A stretch of 64,000 bases of DNA. It comes from Neobacillus vireti (GTDB taxonomy: Bacteria > Bacillota > Bacilli > Bacillales > Cytobacillaceae). Positions within the stretch are counted from its first letter, which is position 1. Every line of letters starts with the position of its first letter. Below, one piece after another: positions 7,788 to 17,179 of the stretch. The notes under the pieces are model-generated. The model saw nothing but the letters and a program-made list of their open reading frames with translations, was not told where the DNA came from and made no database searches. The stretch is taken from NCBI RefSeq assembly GCF_001026695.1, contig NZ_LDNB01000002.1:141998-205997 (forward strand), written 5' to 3'. The translations under genes were made by a program, and so were the position numbers.

Positions 7788-8879
7788 TTATGCCTTTCTA
7801 AGTTTTTCTCTGATGACAGCGACAAATAAAAGTAGCATAGGAATGAGCAGCTGAATGGTAATAAAATAAAAAGGTGTGGTAGTCCCCATACTTCGAATCA
7901 TTTCTTGAAATGAGGATGCTGACCAAACAGAAAAAAGAATAATTAAAAATCCAAATGGTAAGATAATCGGCTTATGACTATGCAGTTTCAGCCATTGTGA
8001 AGTGCCAAGGACGAGCATATAAAAAAACGCTGAAAGCTGTACAAAACCACCAAGAACCCAAACAGCTATGACAATTGACTCGACATGTTCAAAAATTGAT
8101 CCAATGCTAATATATCTTGCCGCTTGAAACACTGGAAATTGAGTACTGGTAATAATTCCGCCAAATAGAAAAATATTCCCGAGATTGATATAGACCATTG
8201 TCATGACGCTCACAGATACAGACAATATACTCCATTTCATCCCTTTAGTTTCGTCCGATAAAAAAGGAAGCAGGAAAGACAATAATGAAAATTGGCTTAA
8301 CCAAGCATGTGGTGCAAGGGAACCTTTAATAGATGGTATCCAGCCATACTCCATGATTGGAAATATATTTTTTACGTTCAGGTCGGGAATTAGGAATAAA
8401 TAGATTATTAAGTAAAGAACCAAGACAATAGGCAGGAAAATAATAGCACATCTTCCTAATACCTCTATGCCCCCATGGACAGCAAATGCACAAGTTAGTG
8501 CAATACCTCCTGTAACTACAACTAATGGAGTTTTATGCAAAAAAGCACTTTCGACGAATTCCCCATACTCCCTAAAAGCTATGGCCGTATCATATAATAG
8601 GAAGAACAAGAAGATGAACCCGATGATTTTCCCCAAGGTTCGACCAAGAATGAGTTCACTATATTCGACAAGGGTCTTCTTCGGGTAAAGTTTATAAAGT
8701 TTAGTAATAATAAAAACAATCAAAAAACCGCTTAAAGCAGCCCAAATAGGAGAAAGCCATAAATCACGTTTTGCATGTTGTGCAGTAATAAATGGAATAT
8801 AAAGAATGGCCGTGCCAACAACGACCGCGTATATAATTAGAGCCATTTGGAAAGGGGAAATTTTTCCTTTTTCGATCAT
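7788..8879 (-). CDS. Spore germinant receptor B subunit (GerAB/GerKB family)
   Basis: A 363-residue integral membrane protein with about ten transmembrane segments and the amino-acid-permease-like layout of GerAB-family subunits (APC superfamily). In germinant receptors this subunit binds the nutrient in the spore inner membrane. The N-terminus IEKGKISPFQMALIIYAVVVGTAIL is typical. It is the last gene of the A-C-D-B operon and follows the D gene with a 24-base gap. The ligand cannot be predicted, so I do not choose among gerA, gerB and gerK names. Confidence 0.9.
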   Translation of the reverse strand: MIEKGKISPFQMALIIYAVVVGTAILYIPFITAQHAKRDLWLSPIWAALSGFLIVFIITKLYKLYPKKTLVEYSELILGRTLGKIIGFIFLFFLLYDTAIAFREYGEFVESAFLHKTPLVVVTGGIALTCAFAVHGGIEVLGRCAIIFLPIVLVLYLIIYLFLIPDLNVKNIFPIMEYGWIPSIKGSLAPHAWLSQFSLLSFLLPFLSDETKGMKWSILSVSVSVMTMVYINLGNIFLFGGIITSTQFPVFQAARYISIGSIFEHVESIVIAVWVLGGFVQLSAFFYMLVLGTSQWLKLHSHKPIILPFGFLIILFSVWSASSFQEMIRSMGTTTPFYFITIQLLIPMLLLFVAVIREKLRKA

Positions 8880-8903
8880 TTTGCTTCATTCCTTTATAAG
8901 AGA

Positions 8904-9134
8904 CTAACTAATTTCCCAATATCTGCCGATTGGTTTGAAGATAAAGTCAATTAATTGGCTTGGTCCAGGCATGTTTGGGAATAAAACGAGTAAAATAGCT
9001 AGCACCCATCCAATCGTGATTAAGGTAAAAAACACTACTATTATTTTCCGTCCATTTTTCTTAAGTTTTGGCCATTCCCATAAGTAGATAAGCACTATTA
9101 GAGCAGTTATCCCAAATATACCTCCCACCTTCAT
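8904..9134 (-). CDS. Germinant receptor small D subunit (two TM segments)
   Basis: A 76-residue protein with two predicted membrane helices (about 5-20 and 31-50), lying between the C and B genes. Its start overlaps the C gene stop by 4 bases (ATGA), so it is translationally coupled. Size, topology and position match the D subunits described in some Bacillus Ger operons, which tune germination rate. Sequence conservation in such proteins is low, so the call rests on context. Confidence 0.7.
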   Translation of the reverse strand: MKVGGIFGITALIVLIYLWEWPKLKKNGRKIIVVFFTLITIGWVLAILLVLFPNMPGPSQLIDFIFKPIGRYWEIS

Positions 9135-10339
9135 TTTTCTTCACCACCTTTTCTTGCTTCCTCATTCTCTAATCCTGTTCTAATAATATTTACTTTCGTT
9201 TCGAATGTAATATCTACTTTTGGGAATATCTCCTTCCATTCGCTGCTCTTCCTTCTCCATATTCTTGGGTATTTCCGTTGAAACGCTTCTGCAAACCCGA
9301 AAATGTCAGCATTTAATTTTTCTTGCGTTTTCGATAAAGCTAATTTCTCTCTATCTTCAATTTCTTGAACAACTTTCCGTTCTACTTCTTTTAACGATTT
9401 TGAATGTAATAAACTTAGATTTGATGTATTTTGGATAACTTCTAGATCCGCATCTGTCTTCACTCTAATGCTCCATTTTCCATTCATAATCTTAGGCATC
9501 AGCTGATTATTGCTTCTTAGCAAATTTAGAGATACATAACCCGTTTCGCCATTTGTACGAATGGTAATAATACCTGATTTCATTTCATTTCTCGGCCAAA
9601 GAATCCCTCGAGTTTCTTTATCGCTCAACCACCCGACCATCTTATCTCCTCTCAATACGGCTGCCCCTTGAATGAATGGAATGTTCTTCCCTTTGTTAAC
9701 TCCCAAATTGGACGGTGACAATTTTGCAACCCAAGGAATAACGGCTGCACCAGCTTCCCCTGATAACATTTCCGACAAATCTTTTACCGTTACTTTTACA
9801 CCAATCTGTGAGTCGACCAATTTGCGAAGCTGTTTAGCAGAGTCCCGCTCCAACTCAGGCATCGACTCCAAAACCTCCTTTGCTGAGTCCATAGAAACAA
9901 AAACATCAGCACGTTCGCGAGGCTCCGAATGCCGCATCCAAAAATCAATTTGATCCTCAATTCCTCTTTTTGCTAATTTCTCACCGATAACTAGCACCTC
10001 GTTTTGTCCCCAGAAAATCCGCCTTGTAAGTTTCTCTTGGAGCCTAGACATCGCATCAGCAATTGTTACTCCTTCGGCTGATCTGACTAAGGTTTGACTA
10101 CTATTAGTTCCGCTTGACACCCCTTCTTGTTGTCCGCCTTCTGCCGGTTTTGGTATAAATACTTGGACGGACAGTTCAATCGCCTCCTTTTTGCTTACAT
10201 CAACACCAGTTGCCAAAATGATTGCTAAGTCATTTACCTCTGTACGATCCCAGCATCCAGCAAGCAAAAGGATTATGAGGCAAAGAAGAAGGACTAGGGA
10301 AATATAGTTATTCTTCCTCCGTCTGGAAGAGTCCATCAT
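9131..10339 (-). CDS. Spore germinant receptor C subunit lipoprotein (GerAC/GerKC)
   Basis: A 402-residue Ger(x)C-family protein. A basic N-terminus and hydrophobic stretch end in the lipobox LLAGC, and the mature protein begins CWDRTEVND, the usual start of GerAC-type lipoproteins. It is anchored on the outer face of the spore inner membrane and supports assembly of the A and B subunits. Its ATG shares a base with the A gene stop (TAATG), and a good GGTGGTGA site lies within the A gene end. Confidence 0.92.
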   Translation of the reverse strand: MMDSSRRRKNNYISLVLLLCLIILLLAGCWDRTEVNDLAIILATGVDVSKKEAIELSVQVFIPKPAEGGQQEGVSSGTNSSQTLVRSAEGVTIADAMSRLQEKLTRRIFWGQNEVLVIGEKLAKRGIEDQIDFWMRHSEPRERADVFVSMDSAKEVLESMPELERDSAKQLRKLVDSQIGVKVTVKDLSEMLSGEAGAAVIPWVAKLSPSNLGVNKGKNIPFIQGAAVLRGDKMVGWLSDKETRGILWPRNEMKSGIITIRTNGETGYVSLNLLRSNNQLMPKIMNGKWSIRVKTDADLEVIQNTSNLSLLHSKSLKEVERKVVQEIEDREKLALSKTQEKLNADIFGFAEAFQRKYPRIWRRKSSEWKEIFPKVDITFETKVNIIRTGLENEEARKGGEEK

Positions 10340-11913
10340 TAATCACCACCTTTACTTGGACCGGGTTTCTGACCATGAGGCTGCCGCTGCAGGTTTCCTA
10401 ATTCAGTAGACAAGGAATCGGGACGTGTGTTCATTGCCCACCAAGGGGCGCGAATGAGTACATCCCTTAAATTGTGAATCTTAAGTGGGGCAATTGAATT
10501 TAAATACGGAACACCGAAAGAACGTATGGTGCAAAGATGGACGACAATAGCGATAACCCCAAGCATAACCCCTAATAAACCTAATATTCCGGATAATATC
10601 ATGATTGGAAAGCGTAGCATCCGAATCGCAATTCCTGCAGCATATCTTGGTAGTAAAAACGAGGCTACCCCCGTAATCGCCACCACCATTACCATCGCTG
10701 ATGAAACAAGACCAGCCGTGGTTGCTGCTTGTCCAATGACAAGTGCGCCAACGATACTTACTGCAGCACCTACTTGTTTCGGCAGTCTTATACCCGCTTC
10801 GCGCAATGCCTCAAATGTGATTTCCATAATGAATGCTTCAATCAATGCCGGGAATGGGATTTGCTCACGGCTTTGGGCAATGGTTAAGAGGAGAGATGCA
10901 GGGACCATTTCTTGGTGGTACGTAAGAATAGCAACATAAGCTGATGGAGCAAGCAATGCAATAAAAAAGAATAAATAACGCAGCCAACGGATGAATGTAC
11001 TGATTAAAAATCGGTTGTAGTAATCTTCTGGTGCTTGTAACAAACTTGCGAACGTACATGGAGCAATAAGGGTGAAGGGAGTCCCATCAATCAATATGAC
11101 AACCCGTCCTTCTAAAAGGCTGGAGGCAGCAACATCCGGCCGTTCGGTTGATAATACTTGCGGGAAAGGAGAAAAAGGATCATCCTCAATCATTTCCTCG
11201 ATATACCCGCTTTCTAAAATACCATCGATTTCAATTCGTTCTAACCGATTTGTTACTTCTTTGATTAATGTATTGCTTGCGATCCCTTCAATATAAGCAA
11301 TGATTACTTGCGTTTCTGTGAACTTACCGATTGTCATTTGTTTCATTTTTAAGGCGGGATGGCGAATTTTTCTTCGTAAAAGGGAAGTGTTTACTCTTAT
11401 TGTTTCAACAAAACCTTCCCTCGGACCGCGAATAACGGATTCGGCAACCGGATCCTCGATTCCCCGTTTCTCCCACTTTGGTAAACCTATAGAAATTCCT
11501 TTTATTTTATTGTTAATAAGAATCACGGGGTTTCCAATTGAAATTTGTTTAATAACATCAGTAATGGTTTTGATTACGCTTACATCAGAAACAGCTAATT
11601 TCTTACTTACATTTTCAATCGATATTCCTGGATCAAAGCTTTCCAACTGTACGAGCGGCATGAGAACCTGTTGATCAATTTCCTGAGTATTTGAAAGCCC
11701 ATCGATATAAATGAGAGCAGCCTTTGTCCGAGCACCGATGGTAAATTCACGAAATACGACATCGGAGCAATCGGTATAAGCAGATTTTAGTATTTCGATA
11801 TTTTGATTCATATCCTGATTGATTGGTATGTTGGGTAATATAGATAGTGTTTCCGTTATTTGCTGGCATGGAAAACGGTCTCCACTATTTTTTTTATGCT
11901 TAAAAAAATTCAT
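10339..11913 (-). CDS. Spore germinant receptor A subunit (GerAA/GerKA)
   Basis: A 524-residue germination protein of the GerAA/SpoVAF family: a large cytosolic N-terminal domain (about 1-290), several membrane helices (about 300-460) and a hydrophilic C-terminus. The family motifs GPREGFVET and SLLEGRVVILIDGTPF are visible. The frame is open upstream to 11976, but the ATG at 11913 has an AAGGGGA site. It is the first gene of the A-C-D-B operon. Ger operons are normally transcribed by sigma-G in the forespore; I could not find a convincing sigma-G promoter by eye. Confidence 0.92.
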   Translation of the reverse strand: MNFFKHKKNSGDRFPCQQITETLSILPNIPINQDMNQNIEILKSAYTDCSDVVFREFTIGARTKAALIYIDGLSNTQEIDQQVLMPLVQLESFDPGISIENVSKKLAVSDVSVIKTITDVIKQISIGNPVILINNKIKGISIGLPKWEKRGIEDPVAESVIRGPREGFVETIRVNTSLLRRKIRHPALKMKQMTIGKFTETQVIIAYIEGIASNTLIKEVTNRLERIEIDGILESGYIEEMIEDDPFSPFPQVLSTERPDVAASSLLEGRVVILIDGTPFTLIAPCTFASLLQAPEDYYNRFLISTFIRWLRYLFFFIALLAPSAYVAILTYHQEMVPASLLLTIAQSREQIPFPALIEAFIMEITFEALREAGIRLPKQVGAAVSIVGALVIGQAATTAGLVSSAMVMVVAITGVASFLLPRYAAGIAIRMLRFPIMILSGILGLLGVMLGVIAIVVHLCTIRSFGVPYLNSIAPLKIHNLRDVLIRAPWWAMNTRPDSLSTELGNLQRQPHGQKPGPSKGGD

Positions 11914-11976
11914 CACTTGGATCCCCTTTTCAATAATCAAGGTTATTCTTTCCAAAAAAAACGGGTTTATGAGCAT

Positions 11977-11997
11977 TTTCTAGATGTCTACTAGAAA
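11977..11997. repeat. Short palindrome in the ger/ywiC intergenic region
   Basis: TTTCTAG and CTAGAAA are separated by 7 bases in the divergent region upstream of the germination operon and the YwiC-like gene. It could be a small operator; there is no T run for termination. Confidence 0.35.
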
Positions 11998-12032
11998 GTG
12001 ATGAAATTTCTTCACAATTGAAGGTGTCATTA

Positions 12033-12075
12033 TGTGATATGTTTCACTTTTTTTTCTGCTTCGCTGCTTTATATT
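12033..12075 (+). promoter_or_regulatory. Fnr box and -10 element of the ywiC-like gene
   Basis: TGTGATATGTTTCACT (12033-12048) matches the Fnr consensus TGTGA-N6-TCACW at every conserved position. A TATATT -10 is at 12070-12075, placing the start near 12082 and the box centre at -41.5. This is the best Fnr site in the window together with the one at 1631. Confidence 0.85.
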
Positions 12076-12105
12076 AGAGGCAGTTAGGAATAAGGAGTGA
12101 CTAAG

Positions 12106-12834
12106 ATGAAGTTATTTTTACCAAAACAACATGGTGCGTGGGCAATGCTGATCATCCCTTTTTGGCTTGGGGTCATCAATGGGGGCTTTTTATGGCAGCA
12201 TATCCCGTTTTTTATCGGCTGGCTCTTATTGTACTTAGCAACCTATCCGATGCTCCTCTTATTTAAAAAGAAAAAAATCTCGTTTTATACAAAGTGGACA
12301 CTTATTTATATGGTACCGGCATTATTGCTTTTAGCCATTCCATTAGTTGTAAGACCAAGTATTGTTTATTTTGGACTTTTAATGCTCCCTTTTTTTATGA
12401 TAAATGCTTACTATACTTCAAAGAATCAAGACCGAGCCTTTATGAATGATATTAGCGCTATCTTCGCTTTTTCAATTGCTAGCTTGGCTAGCAGTTATTT
12501 GTTGGAAGGAAATGTGACCGTCACGGCGATTATTTTCGCCTTCATTACATCTGTGCTATTTTTTATTGGCTGTACCTTTTACGTAAAATCAATGATCAGG
12601 GAAAAGAAGAATACGAAGTTCAAATGGATTTCATGGGCATATCATTTCCTGCTCGTTCTAGTCTGGATCATGGGTGGTTTTTGGATTGTAGCACTCGCCT
12701 ATATTCCCAGCTTGCTCAGAGCTATCTTTTTTTACGGAAAGAAGTTATCTCCAAAGCAAATTGGTATTTACGAAATCCTAAACTCATGTTTGTTCTTCTT
12801 CATCATTGCTATCCAAATAATTTTACAAAAATAA
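12106..12834 (+). CDS. ywiC: YwiC-like integral membrane protein
   Basis: A 242-residue membrane protein with about eight hydrophobic segments, starting with the family signature PKQHGAWAMLIIPFW. In B. subtilis ywiC lies next to fnr and narK and its function is unknown; a prenyltransferase-like (UbiA) fold has been suggested to me only by the general pattern, not by clear motifs. The earlier GTG at 12097 sits inside the AAGGAG binding site, so the ATG at 12106 is the start. A perfect Fnr box upstream indicates anaerobic induction, and the second fnr gene is convergent with it. Confidence 0.85.
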   Translation: MKLFLPKQHGAWAMLIIPFWLGVINGGFLWQHIPFFIGWLLLYLATYPMLLLFKKKKISFYTKWTLIYMVPALLLLAIPLVVRPSIVYFGLLMLPFFMINAYYTSKNQDRAFMNDISAIFAFSIASLASSYLLEGNVTVTAIIFAFITSVLFFIGCTFYVKSMIREKKNTKFKWISWAYHFLLVLVWIMGGFWIVALAYIPSLLRAIFFYGKKLSPKQIGIYEILNSCLFFFIIAIQIILQK

Positions 12835-12859
12835 AAAAAGCCGATCCCGGCTTTTTTTT
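12833..12859. terminator. Terminator between ywiC and fnr copy 2
   Basis: AAAAAAGCCG and CGGCTTTTTT pair around a short loop, with A and T runs on both sides. It should work in both directions between the convergent genes. Confidence 0.85.
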
Positions 12860-12870
12860 CGTGGAAATTG

Positions 12871-13569
12871 CTAATCAACCTTACATATTTCGGTTGGACA
12901 ATCTTCGCAATCGATTTCCCTTTTTAAATACCCTAAATCATGAATTGTAATTGTGCCCTTATCTATCGAGATCGTGCCAGTTTTTCTAAGGTCGCTCAGT
13001 AACCGGTTTACCACTTCACGGGAGGTGCCGCAGAAATTAGCCAATTCTTGATTGGTTAACGGTAAACCAATCAATATCCCTTTATTTGTTTTAATACCAT
13101 AGCTATTGCTGATTCTAATCAGTGTGGAATACAAAGCGCCTTTTTTGCCGTGAAGAACTAAGTCACGAAATTTGGTTTGTGTTTTACGGTATTGCAAACT
13201 CATCCATTTTATGAATTCAAAGGAAAGCTGAAGGTCTTGCGAAAGTTTTTCTTCCAGAACGTCCTTCATAATGACGGCAACTTCACCACTTTCAACGACC
13301 CGAGCGCTTAATAAATACCTGGAAGCAGGGGAAAATAAATTTAATTCACCGACAAAATCACCGCTAGAGCACATTCTTAATGTAAGCTCTCTTCCGTCAG
13401 GAATAATTTTACTGATTTGAAGTATCCCGCTTTGGACTATATACAATTCATCGGCAATAGAACCTTCCTGAAAAAGAAACGTGCCTTTTTTTATTTTTCT
13501 TACATGGTGCACCGTATCAAATAGATGGGAAAATATTACGGGTAATTCTTTAACTGACTGCATGCTCAT
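12871..13569 (-). CDS. fnr: Fnr-type oxygen-sensing transcription regulator (copy 2)
   Basis: A 232-residue paralogue of the gene at 2907-3608, with the same barrel, dimer helix and HTH (TNQELANFCGTSREVVNR). The C-terminal C-x2-C-x4-C (C221, C224, C229) and the aspartate in FRDLVL are kept, so it should also carry a [4Fe-4S] cluster. The recognition helix differs from copy 1 only at SREVVNR versus SRESTNR, so both may read the same boxes. The frame is open to 13629, but the ATG at 13569 follows AAGGTGG and is preferred. Which copy is the functional orthologue of B. subtilis Fnr cannot be decided here; the ywiC neighbourhood favours this one. Confidence 0.88.
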   Translation of the reverse strand: MSMQSVKELPVIFSHLFDTVHHVRKIKKGTFLFQEGSIADELYIVQSGILQISKIIPDGRELTLRMCSSGDFVGELNLFSPASRYLLSARVVESGEVAVIMKDVLEEKLSQDLQLSFEFIKWMSLQYRKTQTKFRDLVLHGKKGALYSTLIRISNSYGIKTNKGILIGLPLTNQELANFCGTSREVVNRLLSDLRKTGTISIDKGTITIHDLGYLKREIDCEDCPTEICKVD

Positions 13570-13844
13570 AACCACCTTTAAAGGTGCGAAATAAATCGCA
13601 AATTTGATTTTAAAAAAAATGACAGTCATGATTGGATTTTACAAGATATTACTATAATTATATTGTTAACCAGGAATATTTAGCAATAAATGTGGAATAA
13701 GTTCATATAATCGTCAAAAGTTAAACGACATATAAATATTTCTCAGGAAATAACGTCGATGTTTGTTGAAATTTGAAAGAAATTCCTATAATGACAACAC
13801 TCAAAAAGGAAATAATAAAGAGTAGATGAAAAGGAGGGAAAACA

Positions 13845-14024
13845 ATGGGCCAAAACCGCCAGTTTAAATCCGGAAAAAAAGCACCAAATAACGGAATTTA
13901 TATTGAAGAAGGTGAAACGGGAAGCAATGTACTCCACCCCAAACAGATAAAGCTTAAAGCGGGAGATGCATTTCCTGAGACTTCGAATCATAATCGGGTT
14001 TGGACGTACCAAAGAAAGCCTTAA
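13845..14024 (+). CDS. yjzC: YjzC family small protein
   Basis: A 59-residue protein starting MGQNRQFKSGKKAPNNG and ending in SNHNRVWTYQRKP, which I recognise as the YjzC family of Bacillaceae. It has an excellent AAGGAGGG site before the ATG. It is basic, soluble and of unknown function. It marks the start of the stretch that follows the B. subtilis yjzC-yjcH gene order. A hairpin with a T run follows before clpB. Confidence 0.9.
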   Translation: MGQNRQFKSGKKAPNNGIYIEEGETGSNVLHPKQIKLKAGDAFPETSNHNRVWTYQRKP

Positions 14025-14039
14025 AATATATGAATCGAT

Positions 14040-14066
14040 AAAGTCATCCAAGCGGGTGGCTTTTTC
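14040..14066 (+). terminator. Probable terminator of yjzC
   Basis: AGTCATCC pairs with GGGTGGCT (including G-T pairs) around a 4-base loop, followed by TTTTTC. The stem is short and imperfect. Confidence 0.55.
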
Positions 14067-14077
14067 TGTTACAAAAT

Positions 14078-14133
14078 TTTACTTCATAATTGGATTGTTT
14101 TATAATTAATATAATAGGTCAAAAATGGTCAAA
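14078..14133 (+). promoter_or_regulatory. clpB promoter with CtsR operator
   Basis: TTTACT (14078-14083) and TATAAT (14101-14106) are 17 bp apart and form a sigma-A promoter. Just downstream, at 14117-14133, is the direct heptad repeat GGTCAAA-AAT-GGTCAAA, an exact match to the CtsR consensus RGTCAAA-NAN-RGTCAAA. This indicates heat-shock (class III) control of clpB by the repressor CtsR. Confidence 0.92.
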
Positions 14134-14148
14134 TGAGGAGTGGAGACA

Positions 14149-16743
14149 ATGGACTTAAATCGAATGACTGAACGATTGCAGAAAGGATTAATGGACGCAC
14201 AGTCATTAGCAGTGAAAAATAGTCATCAGGAGATTGACGAACCTCACTTACTTTTGGCGTTAATGGAGCAGGAGGACAGCCTTATTGCAGCTATTCTTGA
14301 AAGGGCCGGATTGCCTGCCGAAAAAATTAAAAACAGCCTTCTGGATTCATTGGCTAAATACCCTCAAGTTACAGGAGGCGGAGCCCAGCAAGGGAAACTT
14401 TATATCACGGCGAAGCTGCAAAAATTGCTGGTAAGTGCTGAGGAATTTGCGTCCAAGTTTTCCGATGAGTTTATCTCTGTTGAGCATATCCTCTTAGCTG
14501 CTTCGTATGCAAACGATACTGAGATGAGGGAGATTGTAAAGGCCTTTGGGAAAACAGCGGAGGAAATATTAAAAGCGATAAAGGAAATAAGGGGGAATCA
14601 ACGAGTGACATCACAAAATCCGGAAGCTGGATATGATGCTCTAAAAAAATACGGCAGGGACCTTGTTGCCGAGGTAAAGGCCGGAAAAATGGACCCGGTC
14701 ATTGGAAGGGACACAGAAATCCGCAATGTTATTCGGATTTTATCGCGGAAGACAAAAAACAACCCCGTACTTATTGGTGAACCTGGAGTAGGGAAAACAG
14801 CGATTGTAGAAGGTCTTGCTGAGCGGATTGTCAGAAAGGATGTTCCTGAAGGTTTGAAGGATAAAACGATTTTTTCACTAGATATGAGCGCGCTTATTGC
14901 CGGGGCGAAATTCAGGGGCGAGTTTGAAGAAAGACTGAAAGCAGTCCTAAATGAAATCAAAAAAAGTGATGGGCAAATATTGCTGTTCATCGATGAAATT
15001 CATACGATCGTTGGGGCTGGTAAGACCGAAGGAGCCATGGATGCTGGCAATATGTTAAAACCAATGCTTGCCCGCGGGGAGCTTCATTGTATCGGGGCAA
15101 CAACACTTGATGAGCATCGAAAATATATTGAAAAAGACCCGGCACTTGAGCGGAGGTTTCAGCAGGTACTTGTCCAAGAACCGAATGTTGAAGACACCAT
15201 TTACATTTTGCGCGGCCTAAAGGAACGGTATGAGGTATACCATGGGGTAAAAATTCATGATCATGCCCTGGTTGCCGCAGCAACACTTTCAGACCGTTAT
15301 ATTACTGACCGATTTTTACCAGATAAAGCTATTGACTTGGTTGACGAAGCCTGTGCTCTGATTCGTACAGAAATTGATTCCATGCCGACTGAATTGGATG
15401 AAGTGACACGTAGGGTGATGCAGCTTGAAATTGAAGAAGCTGCGTTAAGAAAAGAAAGCGATGAAGGAAGTAAACTGAGGCTTGAGGTTCTGTTAAAGGA
15501 ACTAGCAGATTTAAAAGAGCAGCTGGATTTAATGAAGACAAAATGGCTGAAAGAGAAACAAAGCATTCAGAAACTTCAAGAGAAACGGGAGAAACTTGAA
15601 AAACTCCGCAGAGAGCTGATTCAGGCCGAGGACAAATATGATTTAAACCGGGCAGCGGAACTTCGCCATGGGCAAATTCCATTAGCGGAAAAGGAACTTA
15701 AGGAATTGGAAGCAGAGGAAAAAATGGGGGAACGGTTACTTCGCGAAGAGGTTACCGGGGAAGAAATCTCAAATATTGTATCGAGATGGACAGGAATTCC
15801 TCTCTCTAAGCTTGTCGAAGGGGAAAGAGAAAAGTTGTTAAAATTAGATTCCATTCTACATGAGCGAGTAATCGGTCAAAACGAAGCCGTCCGCTTGGTA
15901 ACTGATGCCGTTCTCCGTGCACGGGCGGGAATTAAGGATCCTAACCGGCCGATTGGTTCATTTTTATTTCTAGGACCAACAGGCGTTGGAAAAACGGAGT
16001 TAGCGAAAGCATTGGCAGAATCACTATTTGACAGTGAAGAACAGATTATACGTATTGATATGTCCGAATATATGGAGAAGCATGCTGTTTCACGATTAAT
16101 TGGTGCACCGCCTGGCTATGTCGGCTATGAAGAAGGCGGACAACTGACTGAAGCGGTAAGAAGGAGACCTTACTCGGTTATATTAATGGATGAAATTGAA
16201 AAGGCTCATCCGGAAGTGTTTAATATTCTCCTGCAAGCACTTGATGATGGGCGAATAACGGATTCACAAGGCAGGGTTGTCGACTTTAAGAATACTGTTA
16301 TTATTATGACATCCAATATCGGATCGGATTTTTTATTAGAACGAGGAGAAAATGAGATTGAAATCTCTGAAGCGACAAGAGATAAGGTGATGAGTCAGCT
16401 TAGGGTCCATTTCCGTCCCGAATTCTTAAATCGAATTGATGAGACCATCCTATTTAAGCCACTGTCTTTAAGCGAAATTAAAAATATTGTTGTAAAGATG
16501 ATGAAGGAGCTTGAAGAAAGGTTGAAGATTCAGCGAATTGATATTTCCATACGTGAGGATGCAAAAGAATTTATTGCTGTAAATGGCTTTAACCCAATCT
16601 ATGGTGCAAGACCTTTGAAACGGTATATTCAAAGAAATATTGAAACCAAACTGGCTCGAGAAATCATTGCCGGGAGAGTAACTGACCAGTCAAAAGTTGA
16701 AATCACTATCGAAGATGGAGAAGTGGCATTAACGGTGTATTAA
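14149..16743 (+). CDS. clpB: ATP-dependent disaggregase ClpB
   Basis: An 864-residue Hsp100 chaperone that, with DnaK, pulls apart protein aggregates. Order of parts: Clp N domain (about 1-145), first AAA domain with Walker A GEPGVGKT near 205 and [10 protein letters not shown], the long coiled-coil M domain (about 400-530) that distinguishes ClpB from ClpC/ClpE, and second AAA domain with GPTGVGKTE near 610. It ends in EVALTVY without an IGF/ClpP-binding loop that I can see. The ATG at 14149 follows GAGGAG. B. subtilis itself lacks clpB, so this is a difference from that template. A CtsR operator overlaps its leader. Confidence 0.96.
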   Translation: MDLNRMTERLQKGLMDAQSLAVKNSHQEIDEPHLLLALMEQEDSLIAAILERAGLPAEKIKNSLLDSLAKYPQVTGGGAQQGKLYITAKLQKLLVSAEEFASKFSDEFISVEHILLAASYANDTEMREIVKAFGKTAEEILKAIKEIRGNQRVTSQNPEAGYDALKKYGRDLVAEVKAGKMDPVIGRDTEIRNVIRILSRKTKNNPVLIGEPGVGKTAIVEGLAERIVRKDVPEGLKDKTIFSLDMSALIAGAKFRGEFEERLKAVLNEIKKSDGQILLFIDEIHTIVGAGKTEGAMDAGNMLKPMLARGELHCIGATTLDEHRKYIEKDPALERRFQQVLVQEPNVEDTIYILRGLKERYEVYHGVKIHDHALVAAATLSDRYITDRFLPDKAIDLVDEACALIRTEIDSMPTELDEVTRRVMQLEIEEAALRKESDEGSKLRLEVLLKELADLKEQLDLMKTKWLKEKQSIQKLQEKREKLEKLRRELIQAEDKYDLNRAAELRHGQIPLAEKELKELEAEEKMGERLLREEVTGEEISNIVSRWTGIPLSKLVEGEREKLLKLDSILHERVIGQNEAVRLVTDAVLRARAGIKDPNRPIGSFLFLGPTGVGKTELAKALAESLFDSEEQIIRIDMSEYMEKHAVSRLIGAPPGYVGYEEGGQLTEAVRRRPYSVILMDEIEKAHPEVFNILLQALDDGRITDSQGRVVDFKNTVIIMTSNIGSDFLLERGENEIEISEATRDKVMSQLRVHFRPEFLNRIDETILFKPLSLSEIKNIVVKMMKELEERLKIQRIDISIREDAKEFIAVNGFNPIYGARPLKRYIQRNIETKLAREIIAGRVTDQSKVEITIEDGEVALTVY

Positions 16744-16758
16744 AGCAAGATCAATATA

Positions 16759-16799
16759 AGAAAAAAGGTCATCCATAACTTATGGAAGACCTTTTTCTT
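16759..16799. terminator. Bidirectional terminator between clpB and yjzD
   Basis: AAAAAAGGTC-TCCATA pairs with TATGGA-GACCTTTTTC with one mismatch, A and T runs flanking. It lies between the convergent clpB and yjzD. Confidence 0.85.
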
Positions 16800-16984
16800 C
16801 AATGATTTTCAACTGGCTCTTTAGGAATGACAGCGGTAGCAATGAATATCAAAATGGTTACCGCAACAGATACATAAGCACCAGGGAGAAAATCAAATTT
16901 CGCACCTGGGGTCATTGAACTTACCACATAGGAAAGCATTTGTACTAAAAGAAAAGTCCAGAAAAATGTCCAAAAGAATCGCAC
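16799..16984 (-). CDS. yjzD: YjzD-like small membrane protein (DUF2929)
   Basis: A 61-residue protein with two hydrophobic helices (about 5-25 and 34-53) and the aromatic N-terminus MRFFWTFFWTF typical of YjzD/DUF2929 proteins. Position next to yjzC and yjaU matches the B. subtilis order. Function is unknown; in B. subtilis it has been listed among genes of the ComK regulon, which I cannot test here. Confidence 0.75.
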   Translation of the reverse strand: MRFFWTFFWTFLLVQMLSYVVSSMTPGAKFDFLPGAYVSVAVTILIFIATAVIPKEPVENH

Positions 16985-17179
16985 TATTTTTCACCTCTAA
17001 CCTATTTTACATCTTCACTCATATTATCATATGTTTTCGAAATAATAAACGGTTTATCAACAATTCTAAAAAACCACCGGGACCATTTCAAATATACACA
17101 GGTAATAGGCAAACTCCCATTCATCTTTTGTGAAATGACATACAATATTTTGAGGAACTATGTAAAAGGAGATTTATCT

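Noticed and set aside
10526-10939. A 137-codon plus-strand frame inside the germination A gene
   Set aside because: It is antisense to a clear GerAA coding region and has no supporting start signal.
11914-12032. A sigma-G promoter for the germination operon
   Set aside because: No pair of -35 and -10 elements with the proper spacing could be found by eye.
13691-13706. TGTGGAATAAGTTCAT as an Fnr box for the second fnr gene
   Set aside because: Both half sites are imperfect, and its distance to the best -10 (13662-13657) is about 48.5, not 41.5.
14598-15854. Several minus-strand frames across clpB
   Set aside because: They are antisense shadows of a highly conserved chaperone gene; serine/leucine-rich composition is typical of such shadows.
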